A DNA stretch of 24,414 bases from Parachlamydiales bacterium. GTDB taxonomy: Bacteria; Chlamydiota; Chlamydiia; Chlamydiales; SM23-39. Both the position numbers and the translations under genes were made by a program. The DNA lies in contig PLXF01000060.1 of assembly GCA_003151315.1 (NCBI GenBank), positions 1 through 24,414 on the forward strand, in the 5' to 3' direction. Below are positions 15,977-23,475 of this stretch, piece after piece. The notes beneath the pieces were generated by a model. The model was not told the DNA's origin and made no database searches. It worked only from the letters and a program-made list of their open reading frames with translations. Every line of letters begins with the position of its first letter. Within the stretch, counting starts at the first letter, position 1.

Positions 15977-16972
15977 TTATGAGTGCCGTTTGGCAAATTT
16001 TGGAAATAATCGTTCTAGATTTTTATAACGAATCATCTCTTTCTGATCGCTGGAGATAAAATCGCATCCATTAAAAGAATCGAAGACCGCTCTAATTCCT
16101 TCATCCGAGACAAATGGTGAGTCCGTCCCCATCACAATTTGTTCGCAAGACACGTAATCTGTTAAGCATCGCAACGTGGAGGGGCTGGTTGCCATAGCAG
16201 TATCATAAAATAAACGCTTTAAATAATGGTCTACTCCTTTTGGAGTATTTTGGAAGGCGCTTGGAGCTAAAAATTTTTCATACAATTTGAATCTTCCGGC
16301 TAAATAAGGAATCACGCCTCCCGCATGAGGAATGATGAAATGGATATTGGGAAATTGGTCAAATACACCTGCTGTCAATAAGTGAATTACGGACCTCGAC
16401 GTGTCACAGACAAACTCAAACAAAGTGAGTGGAAGATGATGCATGTCTGAACAACAGAATGTGGGAGCCGTCGGGTGGATAAATACCTTGGCTTTTCTCT
16501 CATTTAACGCTTCGTAAAGAGGATTGAAATGGCTGTTGCCGAGGTGCATCTGATCATAATTTGATAATAAAACGATCCCATCCATTTTTAGGACATCAAA
16601 TACGTACCGCAATTCTTCTAAAGCAGCATGAATATCTGGCAATGGAAGAGTCGCAAATGCGCCATATTTCGTGGGATTTGTGCGAGACATTTCTGCTGCA
16701 TACTCATTGCATTGTCTGGCCATATTTTTTGCAAATTTGACATCACCAAAATAAACGCCGGGTGCAGAAATAGAAGTCAGAGCTGAACGAATCGAATGTT
16801 TAGCCATTGTTTTTTCGGAGTCATCCCATGTCCACTCAGGAATCTTAACTCCACCCGTTGGCCATTGAGGAAGCTGCGTAAATCCCTTTGCATTGACACC
16901 AAATTGTTTTTCCAAAGCAATACGATAAAAAGGCGGGATGATATGATGATGAACGTCAATATAGTGATGCAT
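15977..16972 (-). CDS. Amidohydrolase family protein (ACMSD-like)
   Basis: The 331-residue protein has the TIM-barrel metal site of amidohydrolase family 2: HxH in IDVHHHIIP (H8, H10), H166 in VFIHPTAP, H216 in IIPHAGG and D284 in MGTDSPF. This family includes decarboxylases such as 2-amino-3-carboxymuconate-6-semialdehyde decarboxylase, 2,6-dihydroxybenzoate and 5-carboxyvanillate decarboxylase, as well as hydrolases. The actual substrate is not visible from the sequence. It is cytosolic with no signal peptide. It follows the HXXEE gene by 20 bases on the same strand and is probably the last gene of that unit. Confidence 0.85.
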   Translation of the reverse strand: MHHYIDVHHHIIPPFYRIALEKQFGVNAKGFTQLPQWPTGGVKIPEWTWDDSEKTMAKHSIRSALTSISAPGVYFGDVKFAKNMARQCNEYAAEMSRTNPTKYGAFATLPLPDIHAALEELRYVFDVLKMDGIVLLSNYDQMHLGNSHFNPLYEALNERKAKVFIHPTAPTFCCSDMHHLPLTLFEFVCDTSRSVIHLLTAGVFDQFPNIHFIIPHAGGVIPYLAGRFKLYEKFLAPSAFQNTPKGVDHYLKRLFYDTAMATSPSTLRCLTDYVSCEQIVMGTDSPFVSDEGIRAVFDSFNGCDFISSDQKEMIRYKNLERLFPKFAKRHS

Positions 16973-16992
16973 ATTCCCGCTTATATGCGACT

Positions 16993-17499
16993 TTATTTTT
17001 TAGAACAACTATTTGATCGTTTAAAAAGAAAGTAGCCGATCCACAAACTAGCACGTATCGATAAGAACATCACAATCATCGAGACTATGAACCATCCCAC
17101 GATATCGAGAATGCTAAACTGTGTTTCCTTCTCAAGAAATACAAGATAAATAGCGGAGCACGGAATCAAGAGAAAAATTGCAGAAATAGTTCCAGGAAGA
17201 ATTTTTACGTGCCCAAAAGAGGAAATGCAGTGCTGTATTCCATTGGCTAAAAGCGACATAGCTACAATCGTCGTAGCAAATCGAAGTATTTGACTGGTCA
17301 TCAAGTAGTTTGAAATGCAAACTCCGCTTACAAAAATAGTCAAGATCATGAGCGCGTATAGAAATACTGTCCGATGGCGGAATTTTGAATTTATTGCCTT
17401 AAGGTAGAATGTCTTGAATTTTTCAAAAGATCGATATTCTTCAATATTATGTACGATAAAGACTACCGGAAGAAAAAGTCCTAATATTTTTGTGTGCAT
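16993..17499 (-). CDS. HXXEE domain membrane protein
   Basis: The 168-residue protein carries H-N-I-E-E at residues 17-21 inside the first hydrophobic segment, the signature of the HXXEE family of uncharacterised membrane proteins. About five hydrophobic segments follow (near residues 5-20, 44-65, 68-90, 100-122 and 130-155), and the C-terminus is basic with cysteines (RSNSCSKK). The conserved His/Glu could bind a metal; that is inference from the motif. It lies 20 bases upstream of the amidohydrolase and just behind a short ORF with a C10 tract whose alternative frame ends 5 bases before this start codon. Confidence 0.7.
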   Translation of the reverse strand: MHTKILGLFLPVVFIVHNIEEYRSFEKFKTFYLKAINSKFRHRTVFLYALMILTIFVSGVCISNYLMTSQILRFATTIVAMSLLANGIQHCISSFGHVKILPGTISAIFLLIPCSAIYLVFLEKETQFSILDIVGWFIVSMIVMFLSIRASLWIGYFLFKRSNSCSKK

Positions 17500-17551
17500 A
17501 TTCGTCAGCTCTTTAACGTAAGAACAGTGATTACTTTACTGTCTCCAGGCA

Positions 17552-17629
17552 TCACAGAACGGGGGGGGGGCTTTCGGTTTTAATGGGTAATTTGAAATCG
17601 AGCAAAATCGGTTTCTCAAATTTCTTCAT
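17552..17629 (-). pseudogene. Short ORF with C10 tract; N-terminal GNAT-like remnant or switchable gene
   Basis: Its ATG overlaps the stop of the upstream GNAT gene (ATGA at 17629-17626), as in the other genes of this unit. In the present sequence it codes for 25 residues (MKKFEKPILLDFKLPIKTES, then PPPVL) and stops at 17552. With one C more, or two fewer, the frame continues as RSVMPGDSKVITVLTLKS to a TGA at 17505, 5 bases before the HXXEE start. In that frame the text matches the usual start of RimJ/RimL-type acetyltransferases (TE-four residues-R-SVMPGDSKVI), so this is probably the head of a GNAT gene whose body was lost. Alternatively it is a length-switched leader. Confidence 0.5.
17561..17570. 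repeat. Homopolymer tract G10 (C10 on the coding strand)
   Basis: Ten uninterrupted G on the plus strand lie inside the short minus-strand ORF after the GNAT gene. Tracts of this length are prone to slipped-strand mispairing. Each change of one base moves the stop codon of the short ORF: 10 C ends at 17552, 9 C at about 17523, and 11 C at 17505. Confidence 0.95.
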
Positions 17630-18057
17630 CGAAGACTCTTCCTCAACAAAAACATTTTTGAATTTCCCTCGTAACCCTCTCTAACGAATTCAATGGAATA
17701 CCCGAGTTTTTGATAGAAGTGAAGTCCCTCCCAATCCATTGTATTTAGAGTCACGAAATTAGCGTCGCGTTCTCTTCCCATTTTCTCAGCTTCGTGCATG
17801 AGCTTCGTTCCCCATCCCTGACGACGTAGGCTTTTATCAACCCAAAGGGAATCTATGTAAAGAGAGCTATACATTACGACTCCAGAGACTCCCCCAAAAA
17901 TATTTTGTTTCTGATCCTTCATGAAAACACTCCACGGTTGAATAGGAGGAAACCCCTTCATCTGGAAGGCATACTCACTAATTCCCCTATAAAGGACTCC
18001 CTCATACTCTGCTGGAATCGCATTGTAGCGTTCTAAAATTATGGAGCCGTCAATCAT
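17626..18057 (-). CDS. GNAT family N-acetyltransferase
   Basis: The 143-residue protein transfers an acetyl group from acetyl-CoA to an amine. The acetyl-CoA pyrophosphate-binding motif A is visible as LWVDKSLRRQGWGTKLMHEA (R79-Q80-G81-W82-G83), and the C-terminal DWEGLHFYQKLGYSIEF gives motif B. The N-terminal part matches small stand-alone GNATs that include antibiotic and small-molecule acetylases, but the substrate is unknown. It overlaps the Nudix-GNAT gene by 4 bases (ATGA) and is followed by another ATGA overlap, so all are read from one message. Confidence 0.88.
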   Translation of the reverse strand: MIDGSIILERYNAIPAEYEGVLYRGISEYAFQMKGFPPIQPWSVFMKDQKQNIFGGVSGVVMYSSLYIDSLWVDKSLRRQGWGTKLMHEAEKMGRERDANFVTLNTMDWEGLHFYQKLGYSIEFVREGYEGNSKMFLLRKSLR

Positions 18058-19067
18058 GAGATCTTTCCTTTGACCATGAGAAAATGTTTTACGTTTTTTT
18101 CATCTCTGCAATCGCGATAAAACGTCGCAAGATTGATAAAGCCTGCTTTTTCATAGACATGCGTCGCTCTTGCATTAGATGCTGCTGGATCTATGAAGAA
18201 TGTATCTACTGGAGGGATCATTTTCTCTCCGACAAACTGCATAAATGCCTTTAAAGTGGGAGCTGCCAATCCCTGTCCCAAATATTTGTTATTTCCAATC
18301 ATAAAATCGATGCTCCACGTTCTACCTGTGGAAGATAGATGGGCTCTCCAAGTTTCTGGCAAATCGGGCTGTTCAGCTCGGACTTCAGATGTCATCAACA
18401 AACAGTAAGGTTCTGTGTCTGCCAAGCCCACCCAATAGTCAAACATTCCGTTCCAATACGGAGATGGTTCTTTGCGCTCCTTTATAAAAATTAGGAGATC
18501 TTCTCGAAATTCTGGACTGGTATCCCAAAATTCTTGGATATGAGGCTCGGCAAGCCATTGCAAAACGGTCTTTTGATGTTCAAGCCCAAGTTTCTTGAAA
18601 GTGAGTATGGGACGTCGAGAGGCTTTTCGGTAGTATTCCAATGCTTTTTTGAATCCAGGTCTCAAAGGAAGACTTTTTAAATCATTGCTGTCTGCCCATC
18701 GATAGTTACTATGTTCACTAGATAGCTCGATTGATGGCTTTTTATCCAAGTGAATCTTAAACATGTAATAAATATAATCGAGATCTGGCTTGCGAATGTA
18801 CAAAGTTTCCAAATAGATGATTTGAGAAGCAGATGAGGGCTGGATGCCTGTTTCTTCGAATAGCTCTCGTCTTGCTGCTGCTTCAGGAGTTTCTCCATGC
18901 TCTAGTTTCCCTGCAGGCACTCCCCACATCCCTTCATCCGTTTTGCCTTTCTCCTGTTGAATGAGAAGAATCTGGCCATTTATCTCTAACCAACAACCAG
19001 AAGCTCTCATTGTGGCCTGGAAATTCACCAGCTTTTCATCGCTTACTTCAGCCTTTAACGTCATCAT
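18054..19067 (-). CDS. Nudix hydrolase - GNAT (AAC(6')-like) fusion
   Basis: This 337-residue protein joins two enzyme domains. Residues about 20-145 form a Nudix hydrolase with a complete Nudix box, G53-x5-E59-x7-R67-E68-x2-E71-E72-x-G74-I75. Such domains cleave nucleoside diphosphates linked to another group. Residues about 153-335 form a GNAT acetyltransferase whose IDFMIGNNKYLGQGLAAPTL and DPAASNARATHVYEKAGF blocks resemble the aminoglycoside 6'-acetyltransferase/IucB type. The ends overlap the neighbours by 4 bases on both sides (ATGA). The fusion suggests detoxification or modification of a nucleotide-like or aminoglycoside-like compound, but the substrate is unknown. Confidence 0.85.
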   Translation of the reverse strand: MMTLKAEVSDEKLVNFQATMRASGCWLEINGQILLIQQEKGKTDEGMWGVPAGKLEHGETPEAAARRELFEETGIQPSSASQIIYLETLYIRKPDLDYIYYMFKIHLDKKPSIELSSEHSNYRWADSNDLKSLPLRPGFKKALEYYRKASRRPILTFKKLGLEHQKTVLQWLAEPHIQEFWDTSPEFREDLLIFIKERKEPSPYWNGMFDYWVGLADTEPYCLLMTSEVRAEQPDLPETWRAHLSSTGRTWSIDFMIGNNKYLGQGLAAPTLKAFMQFVGEKMIPPVDTFFIDPAASNARATHVYEKAGFINLATFYRDCRDEKNVKHFLMVKGKIS

Positions 19068-20926
19068 AAATTACTTCCATTAAATGCCTTAATTTTATTC
19101 ACAATGGCCTCTTTTGTATATCCAAACCGCTCAGCTAAATCGGAAGTCGAACCCGATTCTCCAAACCAAGTAAGCGCAATTGCAATCCCATCAGCTCCAA
19201 TGTATTTGTGCCATCCCTGGTCCACCCCGGCCTCGATGCTGACTTTAACTTTTCCTTGGAGAATCGTCTTTTTATATGGGAGAGGCTGGCTTTCAAACAA
19301 TTCCCAAGAGGGCATGGATACAACACGGGCTGTGGGTCCCAATTCCTTGGCCACTTCAAGTGCCAAATGAACCTCCGAACCTGTGGCTAAAAGTAGGTAG
19401 TCGACTTGATCACCTATTTCTTTTTGTAAAATGTAGGCTCCACGTCCAACCCCTTCTGCATAGGATCTAGAAGAAAGTTCATTTATTGGCTGTCGAGAAA
19501 GAATAATAGCTGATGGTCCCTCGTGTAAAAGGGCTGCCAACCAAGACATCTTCACTTCATTTGCATCGGCAGGCCGCAAAACCAAAAGTCCCGGAATAGC
19601 GCGAAGAGACGCAATCTGCTCAATGGGTTGATGAGTGGGGCCATCAGGACCAATGAAAATCGAATCATGCGTCAGTTGATAAATTACTTTGAGCTGCATC
19701 AAGCTGGTCATTCGGATAGCACTACGCATATAGTCTACGAACCCAAGAAACGTCCCTATGAATGGAATGATCGATCTGTCTAAAGCCATTCCAGCGGCAA
19801 TGCAGGCCATTCCGAATTCCCGGACTCCATATTTGATATTGCGCCCCTCAAACTGCCCCGTTTGGATGAGCCCATATTTTTCTAAGTAAGTCCCATCTGA
19901 AGAGGATAAATCAGCAGAACCACCTATCAATTGAGGAAGAAGAGCTGCCAGCACCTGAAGCACTGCATGAGACGCCCATCGTCCTGCTACAGGGGCAGGT
20001 ATTGAGATGTTTTGTAGGATCGATTCCAAATGAGAGGGGACTGAAAACATGGATGGAGGGGAACCTGCAACGCCTCTTTGTTGAAAGAAGTGGTAAATTC
20101 CTGGATCTACGTGAAAAGAAACATCCGGCAGCCCTAGAGCTTTCTTGGCTAGAGCAACCTCTTCTTTCCCAAGAGGACGACCATGAGCAGCGGGCGTTCC
20201 TTGTTTATTCGGCGCCCCACAACCGATTCGCGTATGAGCGATGATTAGAGTAGGTTTTCCCTGATGTGTTCTAAGAGGGGCTAAAGCCGCCCTAATTTGA
20301 TCTAGGTCGTGGCCATCTACAGTGGTCACATCCCATCCTTGAGCTTGGAAGCGAAGAGGAAGATTTTCGGAAAAGCTTTCATGAACGTATCCATCCAAAG
20401 TAGTGGAATTGCTGTCATAAATAAGAATCAGATTGTCGAGGCGAAGGTGGCCAGCTATTGAGCAAGATTCCATAGCAACTCCTTCCATTAAATCTCCATC
20501 ACCGGCTACGACTACGACTTTAGAATCAATTCCCAGATGCTTGAGTCCAAGAGCCTGTCCTACCGCGAATCCAACTCCTTGCCCATCCACACCAGTTGTC
20601 GCTTCTACTCCTTCAGTCCTAGTCAAGTCAGGATGACTCGGTGTTTTAGAATCGATTTGTCTAAATTTTTTCAAATCGTTCAATGTTAAAGGAAACCCAG
20701 CGAGATGCAAGCAGCTATAAAGCCAAAGGGACCCATGTCCTACTGAAAGAATGAGACGATCTCTATGTGGCCATTTTGGGTGAGCAGGATCAAACCTTAA
20801 GAATTCGCCGAATAGATATGCGCCAATTTCTGCACAACCCATAGGCATTCCAGGATGGCCGGAACCTGCAAGCTCTACTGCATCCATCGTGAGATGCCGA
20901 ATTGTATTTGCTATTTTTTTTAACAT
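19064..20926 (-). CDS. tkt: Transketolase
   Basis: Transketolase moves two-carbon units between sugar phosphates in the non-oxidative pentose phosphate pathway, with thiamine diphosphate and Mg2+. The 620-residue product is a little short (E. coli 663). Visible landmarks are SGHPGMPMG near residue 22, the thiamine-binding GDGDLMEGVAMES with the following SNSTTLDG, HTRIGCGAPNKQGTPAAHG, the glutamate in GVREFGMACIAAGMAL, and HDSIFIGPDGPTHQPIEQIA. The start has no strong ribosome binding site. It heads the minus-strand unit and overlaps the Nudix-GNAT gene by 4 bases, an unusual partner for a sugar-metabolism gene. Confidence 0.95.
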   Translation of the reverse strand: MLKKIANTIRHLTMDAVELAGSGHPGMPMGCAEIGAYLFGEFLRFDPAHPKWPHRDRLILSVGHGSLWLYSCLHLAGFPLTLNDLKKFRQIDSKTPSHPDLTRTEGVEATTGVDGQGVGFAVGQALGLKHLGIDSKVVVVAGDGDLMEGVAMESCSIAGHLRLDNLILIYDSNSTTLDGYVHESFSENLPLRFQAQGWDVTTVDGHDLDQIRAALAPLRTHQGKPTLIIAHTRIGCGAPNKQGTPAAHGRPLGKEEVALAKKALGLPDVSFHVDPGIYHFFQQRGVAGSPPSMFSVPSHLESILQNISIPAPVAGRWASHAVLQVLAALLPQLIGGSADLSSSDGTYLEKYGLIQTGQFEGRNIKYGVREFGMACIAAGMALDRSIIPFIGTFLGFVDYMRSAIRMTSLMQLKVIYQLTHDSIFIGPDGPTHQPIEQIASLRAIPGLLVLRPADANEVKMSWLAALLHEGPSAIILSRQPINELSSRSYAEGVGRGAYILQKEIGDQVDYLLLATGSEVHLALEVAKELGPTARVVSMPSWELFESQPLPYKKTILQGKVKVSIEAGVDQGWHKYIGADGIAIALTWFGESGSTSDLAERFGYTKEAIVNKIKAFNGSNL

Positions 20927-21187
20927 CGGTCACTTAGCTAGGGTTTGATCATAGGCATGTGTTGGTTAGATCGTAAAATTCAGTGCATAAATTTAAATAC
21001 GACGGCTTCATACAACTCTTGTTTACAATAGTTTACCATGTTTCGTAAAAGCTCAACAAGAACTTCAAAAGATTTAGAGTGGGAGGGCCTAAAGCTAGGG
21101 TTGTGGTCCATTCAAAATCCATGTAATTTTCCCTGTATTTCAAAAAATTGCTCTGTCTCATTTTGCATAAAGGGTAGGTTTTTATAT
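20927..21187. other. Intergenic region between tkt and the AbiE genes
   Basis: The roughly 260 AT-rich bases between the divergent tkt and abiE genes should contain the tkt promoter on the minus strand. I saw no convincing -35/-10 pair, no hairpin terminator and no credible small gene here. Confidence 0.4.
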
Positions 21188-21230
21188 GTAACATAGGCAC
21201 TCATTGACTTTTAGTGAGTGCCTGTGTTAC
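21188..21230. promoter_or_regulatory. Palindromic operator candidate of the abiE operon
   Basis: GTAACATAGGCACTCA (21188-21203) and TGAGTGCCTGTGTTAC (21215-21230) pair over 15 of 16 bases across an 11-base centre. The centre contains TTGACT (21204-21209), a fair -35 match; a weak -10 (TACACA, 21228-21233) would put the transcription start at about the abiEi ATG (21241), which lacks a Shine-Dalgarno sequence. AbiEi antitoxins of other bacteria repress their own promoter by binding inverted repeats, so this is the likely operator. Confidence 0.7.
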
Positions 21231-21240
21231 ACATAGAAAC

Positions 21241-21837
21241 ATGAAACGATCTAAGTATCAGCACCTTCTTGATCCGCTTCTCAAAGAGTCTATATTCAAG
21301 GCCAGTGAGGCTCGCTCTAGGGGCATTCCCCCTCGAATGCTTGCGCATTTTTGTCAGAAAGGACTGATTGAAAGGGTCGGGCGCGGGCTATATCGGGTAG
21401 CCGAGGCTTCTAGCGGAGTCAACCTTGATTTTGAAGAGCTTGTGCTAACCGCTTCGAGTATCCCCAGAGGGGTTGTTTGTCTCGTCTCAGCCCTTTGCTA
21501 TTATAATTTGACCGATCAGATCATGAGGGAATATTGGATTGCCATTCCCAACACCGATAAGAGCCCGAAGCGTCCCCATACCCGAATCGTTCGAATGAGG
21601 AATATGAGTCTCGGACTAACAACCGTAAAGATGGGGAAATACGAGGTAAAAATCTTTGATCGTGAGAGGACTGTTGTCGACTCATTTCGATATTTGAGCG
21701 ACGAAATTGCCATCAAGGCTCTTCAAGCCTATTTACAACCTTTTGGCGAAAAGAAGGCAGACCTGCCAAAGCTTTCAAGATACGCCAAAGCATTAAGAAT
21801 AAATATTAATAAATATATTGTGGCTTTAACAACATGA
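21241..21837 (+). CDS. abiEi: AbiEi family antitoxin / transcriptional repressor
   Basis: AbiEi is the antitoxin of a type IV toxin-antitoxin system: it counters the AbiEii toxin without binding it and represses its own operon. From the ATG at 21241 it has 198 residues; an upstream GTG (21214) lies inside the palindrome and is unlikely. The N-terminal winged helix (FKASEARSRGIPPRMLAHFC, then GLIERVGRGLYRVAE) is the typical DNA-binding part, and the rest (VVCLVSALCYYNLTDQI, PHTRIVRMRN, KIFDRERTVVDSFRYL) matches the AbiEi C-terminal domain. Its stop overlaps abiEii in ATGA. The pair gives abortive-infection phage defence in other hosts. Confidence 0.88.
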   Translation: MKRSKYQHLLDPLLKESIFKASEARSRGIPPRMLAHFCQKGLIERVGRGLYRVAEASSGVNLDFEELVLTASSIPRGVVCLVSALCYYNLTDQIMREYWIAIPNTDKSPKRPHTRIVRMRNMSLGLTTVKMGKYEVKIFDRERTVVDSFRYLSDEIAIKALQAYLQPFGEKKADLPKLSRYAKALRININKYIVALTT

Positions 21838-22682
21838 CATCTGCATTAGAACAATCATTTAAAAAACGACTACAGCTCATTGCCAAGGAAAGAAACATAA
21901 CTCCTGCTGAAGTTTGGCAAAACGTCATCACAGAAAGATTTCTCGTGCGCCTATGCCGATCGCCTTACCACTCACATTTTGTCCTGAAAGGGGGAACGCT
22001 ATTGGCTCGGTATGTGGACATTGGTAGAGAAACCAAAGACTTGGATTTCACGATCCAACGACTCAGCAACGAAATCAGCGCCCTGCAGAAGACTTTTAAT
22101 GATATTGTACGAGTTGAGATTGAGGACGGGTTTGTTTTTATGAATCCAGTCGTCGCTCCTCTCGAGCATTTTCACATGGAGTATCCCGGTGCTCACGTCA
22201 AAATAGAGGTTCGTTTTGGCAAAGCCAAATTTCCTCTCTTCATCGATCTAGGATTTGGTGATCTGGTTCAGGTACGTGAGAAAGAGTTTTTGCTTCTCTC
22301 AAGTTCCAAAGGGCCTTTGTTCGAACCTTCGCTAAAGGTAAATTGCTATCCAATGGAATTTGTTTTCGCAGAGAAGCTTGAGACGGCAATCTTTCGAGGG
22401 GCCGACAACAGCCGGATGAAAGACTTTCACGATCTTTACACTCTTGCGAGTTCAGAGAAAATGTTAAATGGGAAGGATGCAGTCAAGGCGATTCAGTTGG
22501 TGTTTGAACATCGGAAGACGCCGCTTAGATTACCGATGCAGTTCGATTCTTCAGCGCTTGAAGCGTTGCAGCAATACTGGGGACGTTATCATAAAACGGC
22601 AACAGTGTCGGCCCGTTTGCCGGATCAAATTACAGAAGTGATCGAGACCATTAATGGAATCCTTGACAAAATGAATTGTTGA
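21834..22682 (+). CDS. abiEii: AbiEii family toxin (nucleotidyltransferase)
   Basis: AbiEii toxins are DNA polymerase-beta-like nucleotidyltransferases; related MenT toxins add nucleotides to tRNA ends and stop translation. The 282-residue product has motif I FVLKGGTLLARY (about 49-60), the catalytic acidic motif ETKDLDF (D69, D71), and later KINRMKD-like FAEKLETAIFRG and NSRMKDFHDLYTL, the conserved C-terminal block of the family. All key residues appear intact, so the toxin is likely active. It starts within the stop of abiEi (ATGA), so antitoxin and toxin translation are coupled. Confidence 0.9.
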   Translation: MTSALEQSFKKRLQLIAKERNITPAEVWQNVITERFLVRLCRSPYHSHFVLKGGTLLARYVDIGRETKDLDFTIQRLSNEISALQKTFNDIVRVEIEDGFVFMNPVVAPLEHFHMEYPGAHVKIEVRFGKAKFPLFIDLGFGDLVQVREKEFLLLSSSKGPLFEPSLKVNCYPMEFVFAEKLETAIFRGADNSRMKDFHDLYTLASSEKMLNGKDAVKAIQLVFEHRKTPLRLPMQFDSSALEALQQYWGRYHKTATVSARLPDQITEVIETINGILDKMNC

Positions 22683-23009
22683 TAAGGAGATGGTGTGAAA
22701 TCGCTTCGTCAGAGGTTCTAGGATCTGGGATTACGAGATGAGATGAGTGGAGCGTTGTTTTCTTCCTTTTGAGCGGTTTTAGGGCCGTTTCTGGATGTTT
22801 TTGTCTTCTGTATCCATTTGCACCCGAGCTTGGATTGGAACACGACGGAATTTCTGATAACCTTTGCGATCATTTGCGCTACAATTGTCTTCATCAAGAA
22901 AGATTGTTTTGGTATCATCCTCTCTCTTAGATCGTAAGAAATTTCTTTGCGATTATTAGGGCATTTTGAAAATAGCACGCCCTTGCTGGGTCTGACAAAT
23001 GGAGGTTTT
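22683..23009. other. Intergenic region between abiEii and the secreted protein gene
   Basis: This 327-base stretch holds the ribosome binding site GGAGG (23001-23005) of the next gene. A minus-strand reading frame crosses it (22718-23158) but shows no recognisable family and overlaps the downstream gene, so I do not call it. I saw no clear promoter, terminator or repeat. Confidence 0.4.
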
Positions 23010-23468
23010 ATGTCACGATTTTGGAAGAGTTTTTTATGTCTGTTCTGCTCTTGCTGCTTTTGTTCTGCAAAAGCCGATGATTTGGATTTACTTTCTCGAG
23101 CGTATCTTTCGAATAAGAAATATGCGAAAAACATCGAAGTAAAAGCGTATTTAGTCACAAGGGATCAAGTTGCAAAAGTATTTACCGAAGACAATGTGGA
23201 AATCATTCAAAAAACGAATAAAGAGCTTTATGGTCGAGAAATATTTCTTTTAGTTCGCTGTAAAAATTTTGGCGATTACAGATCTTTTGGCACTTTAAAT
23301 TGCAAGTTTTCTGAGAGTGGTAATCCTATATCGATTGAAGTAATGATGATGCCAGGCTACATGAAATCTTTCGGAAATTCTGTTCTCCCCATGTACAGCG
23401 GAACTATTCCTAATGATGAAAATACGCCTGTTATAATTTGTGAATGGAAGAGTCTGTATACGATATAG
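23010..23468 (+). CDS. Small secreted protein of unknown function
   Basis: From the ATG at 23010, which follows GGAGG by 4 bases, the product has 152 residues. It begins with a classic Sec signal peptide: MSRFWKSFLCLFCSCCFCSA followed by KA, with cleavage likely after A-K-A. The mature part is about 130 residues, mixed alpha/beta in look, with YLVTRDQVAKVF, EIFLLVRCKNFGDY and a C-terminal ICEWKSLYTI; two cysteines remain. I recognise no family. It lies 7 bases upstream of the Rhs gene, so it may be exported with that protein, as a chaperone, partner or cell-surface component. Confidence 0.65.
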   Translation: MSRFWKSFLCLFCSCCFCSAKADDLDLLSRAYLSNKKYAKNIEVKAYLVTRDQVAKVFTEDNVEIIQKTNKELYGREIFLLVRCKNFGDYRSFGTLNCKFSESGNPISIEVMMMPGYMKSFGNSVLPMYSGTIPNDENTPVIICEWKSLYTI

Positions 23469-23475
23469 TTAAAAA

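Noticed and set aside
21214..21240. GTG start for abiEi at 21214
   Set aside because: It would put the first nine codons inside the palindrome, and the family N-terminus fits the ATG at 21241 better.
22718..23158. A 146-residue minus-strand reading frame
   Set aside because: It overlaps the signal-peptide gene, which has a strong ribosome binding site, and shows no recognised domain. A transposase remnant was considered but no matching motif or terminal repeats were seen.
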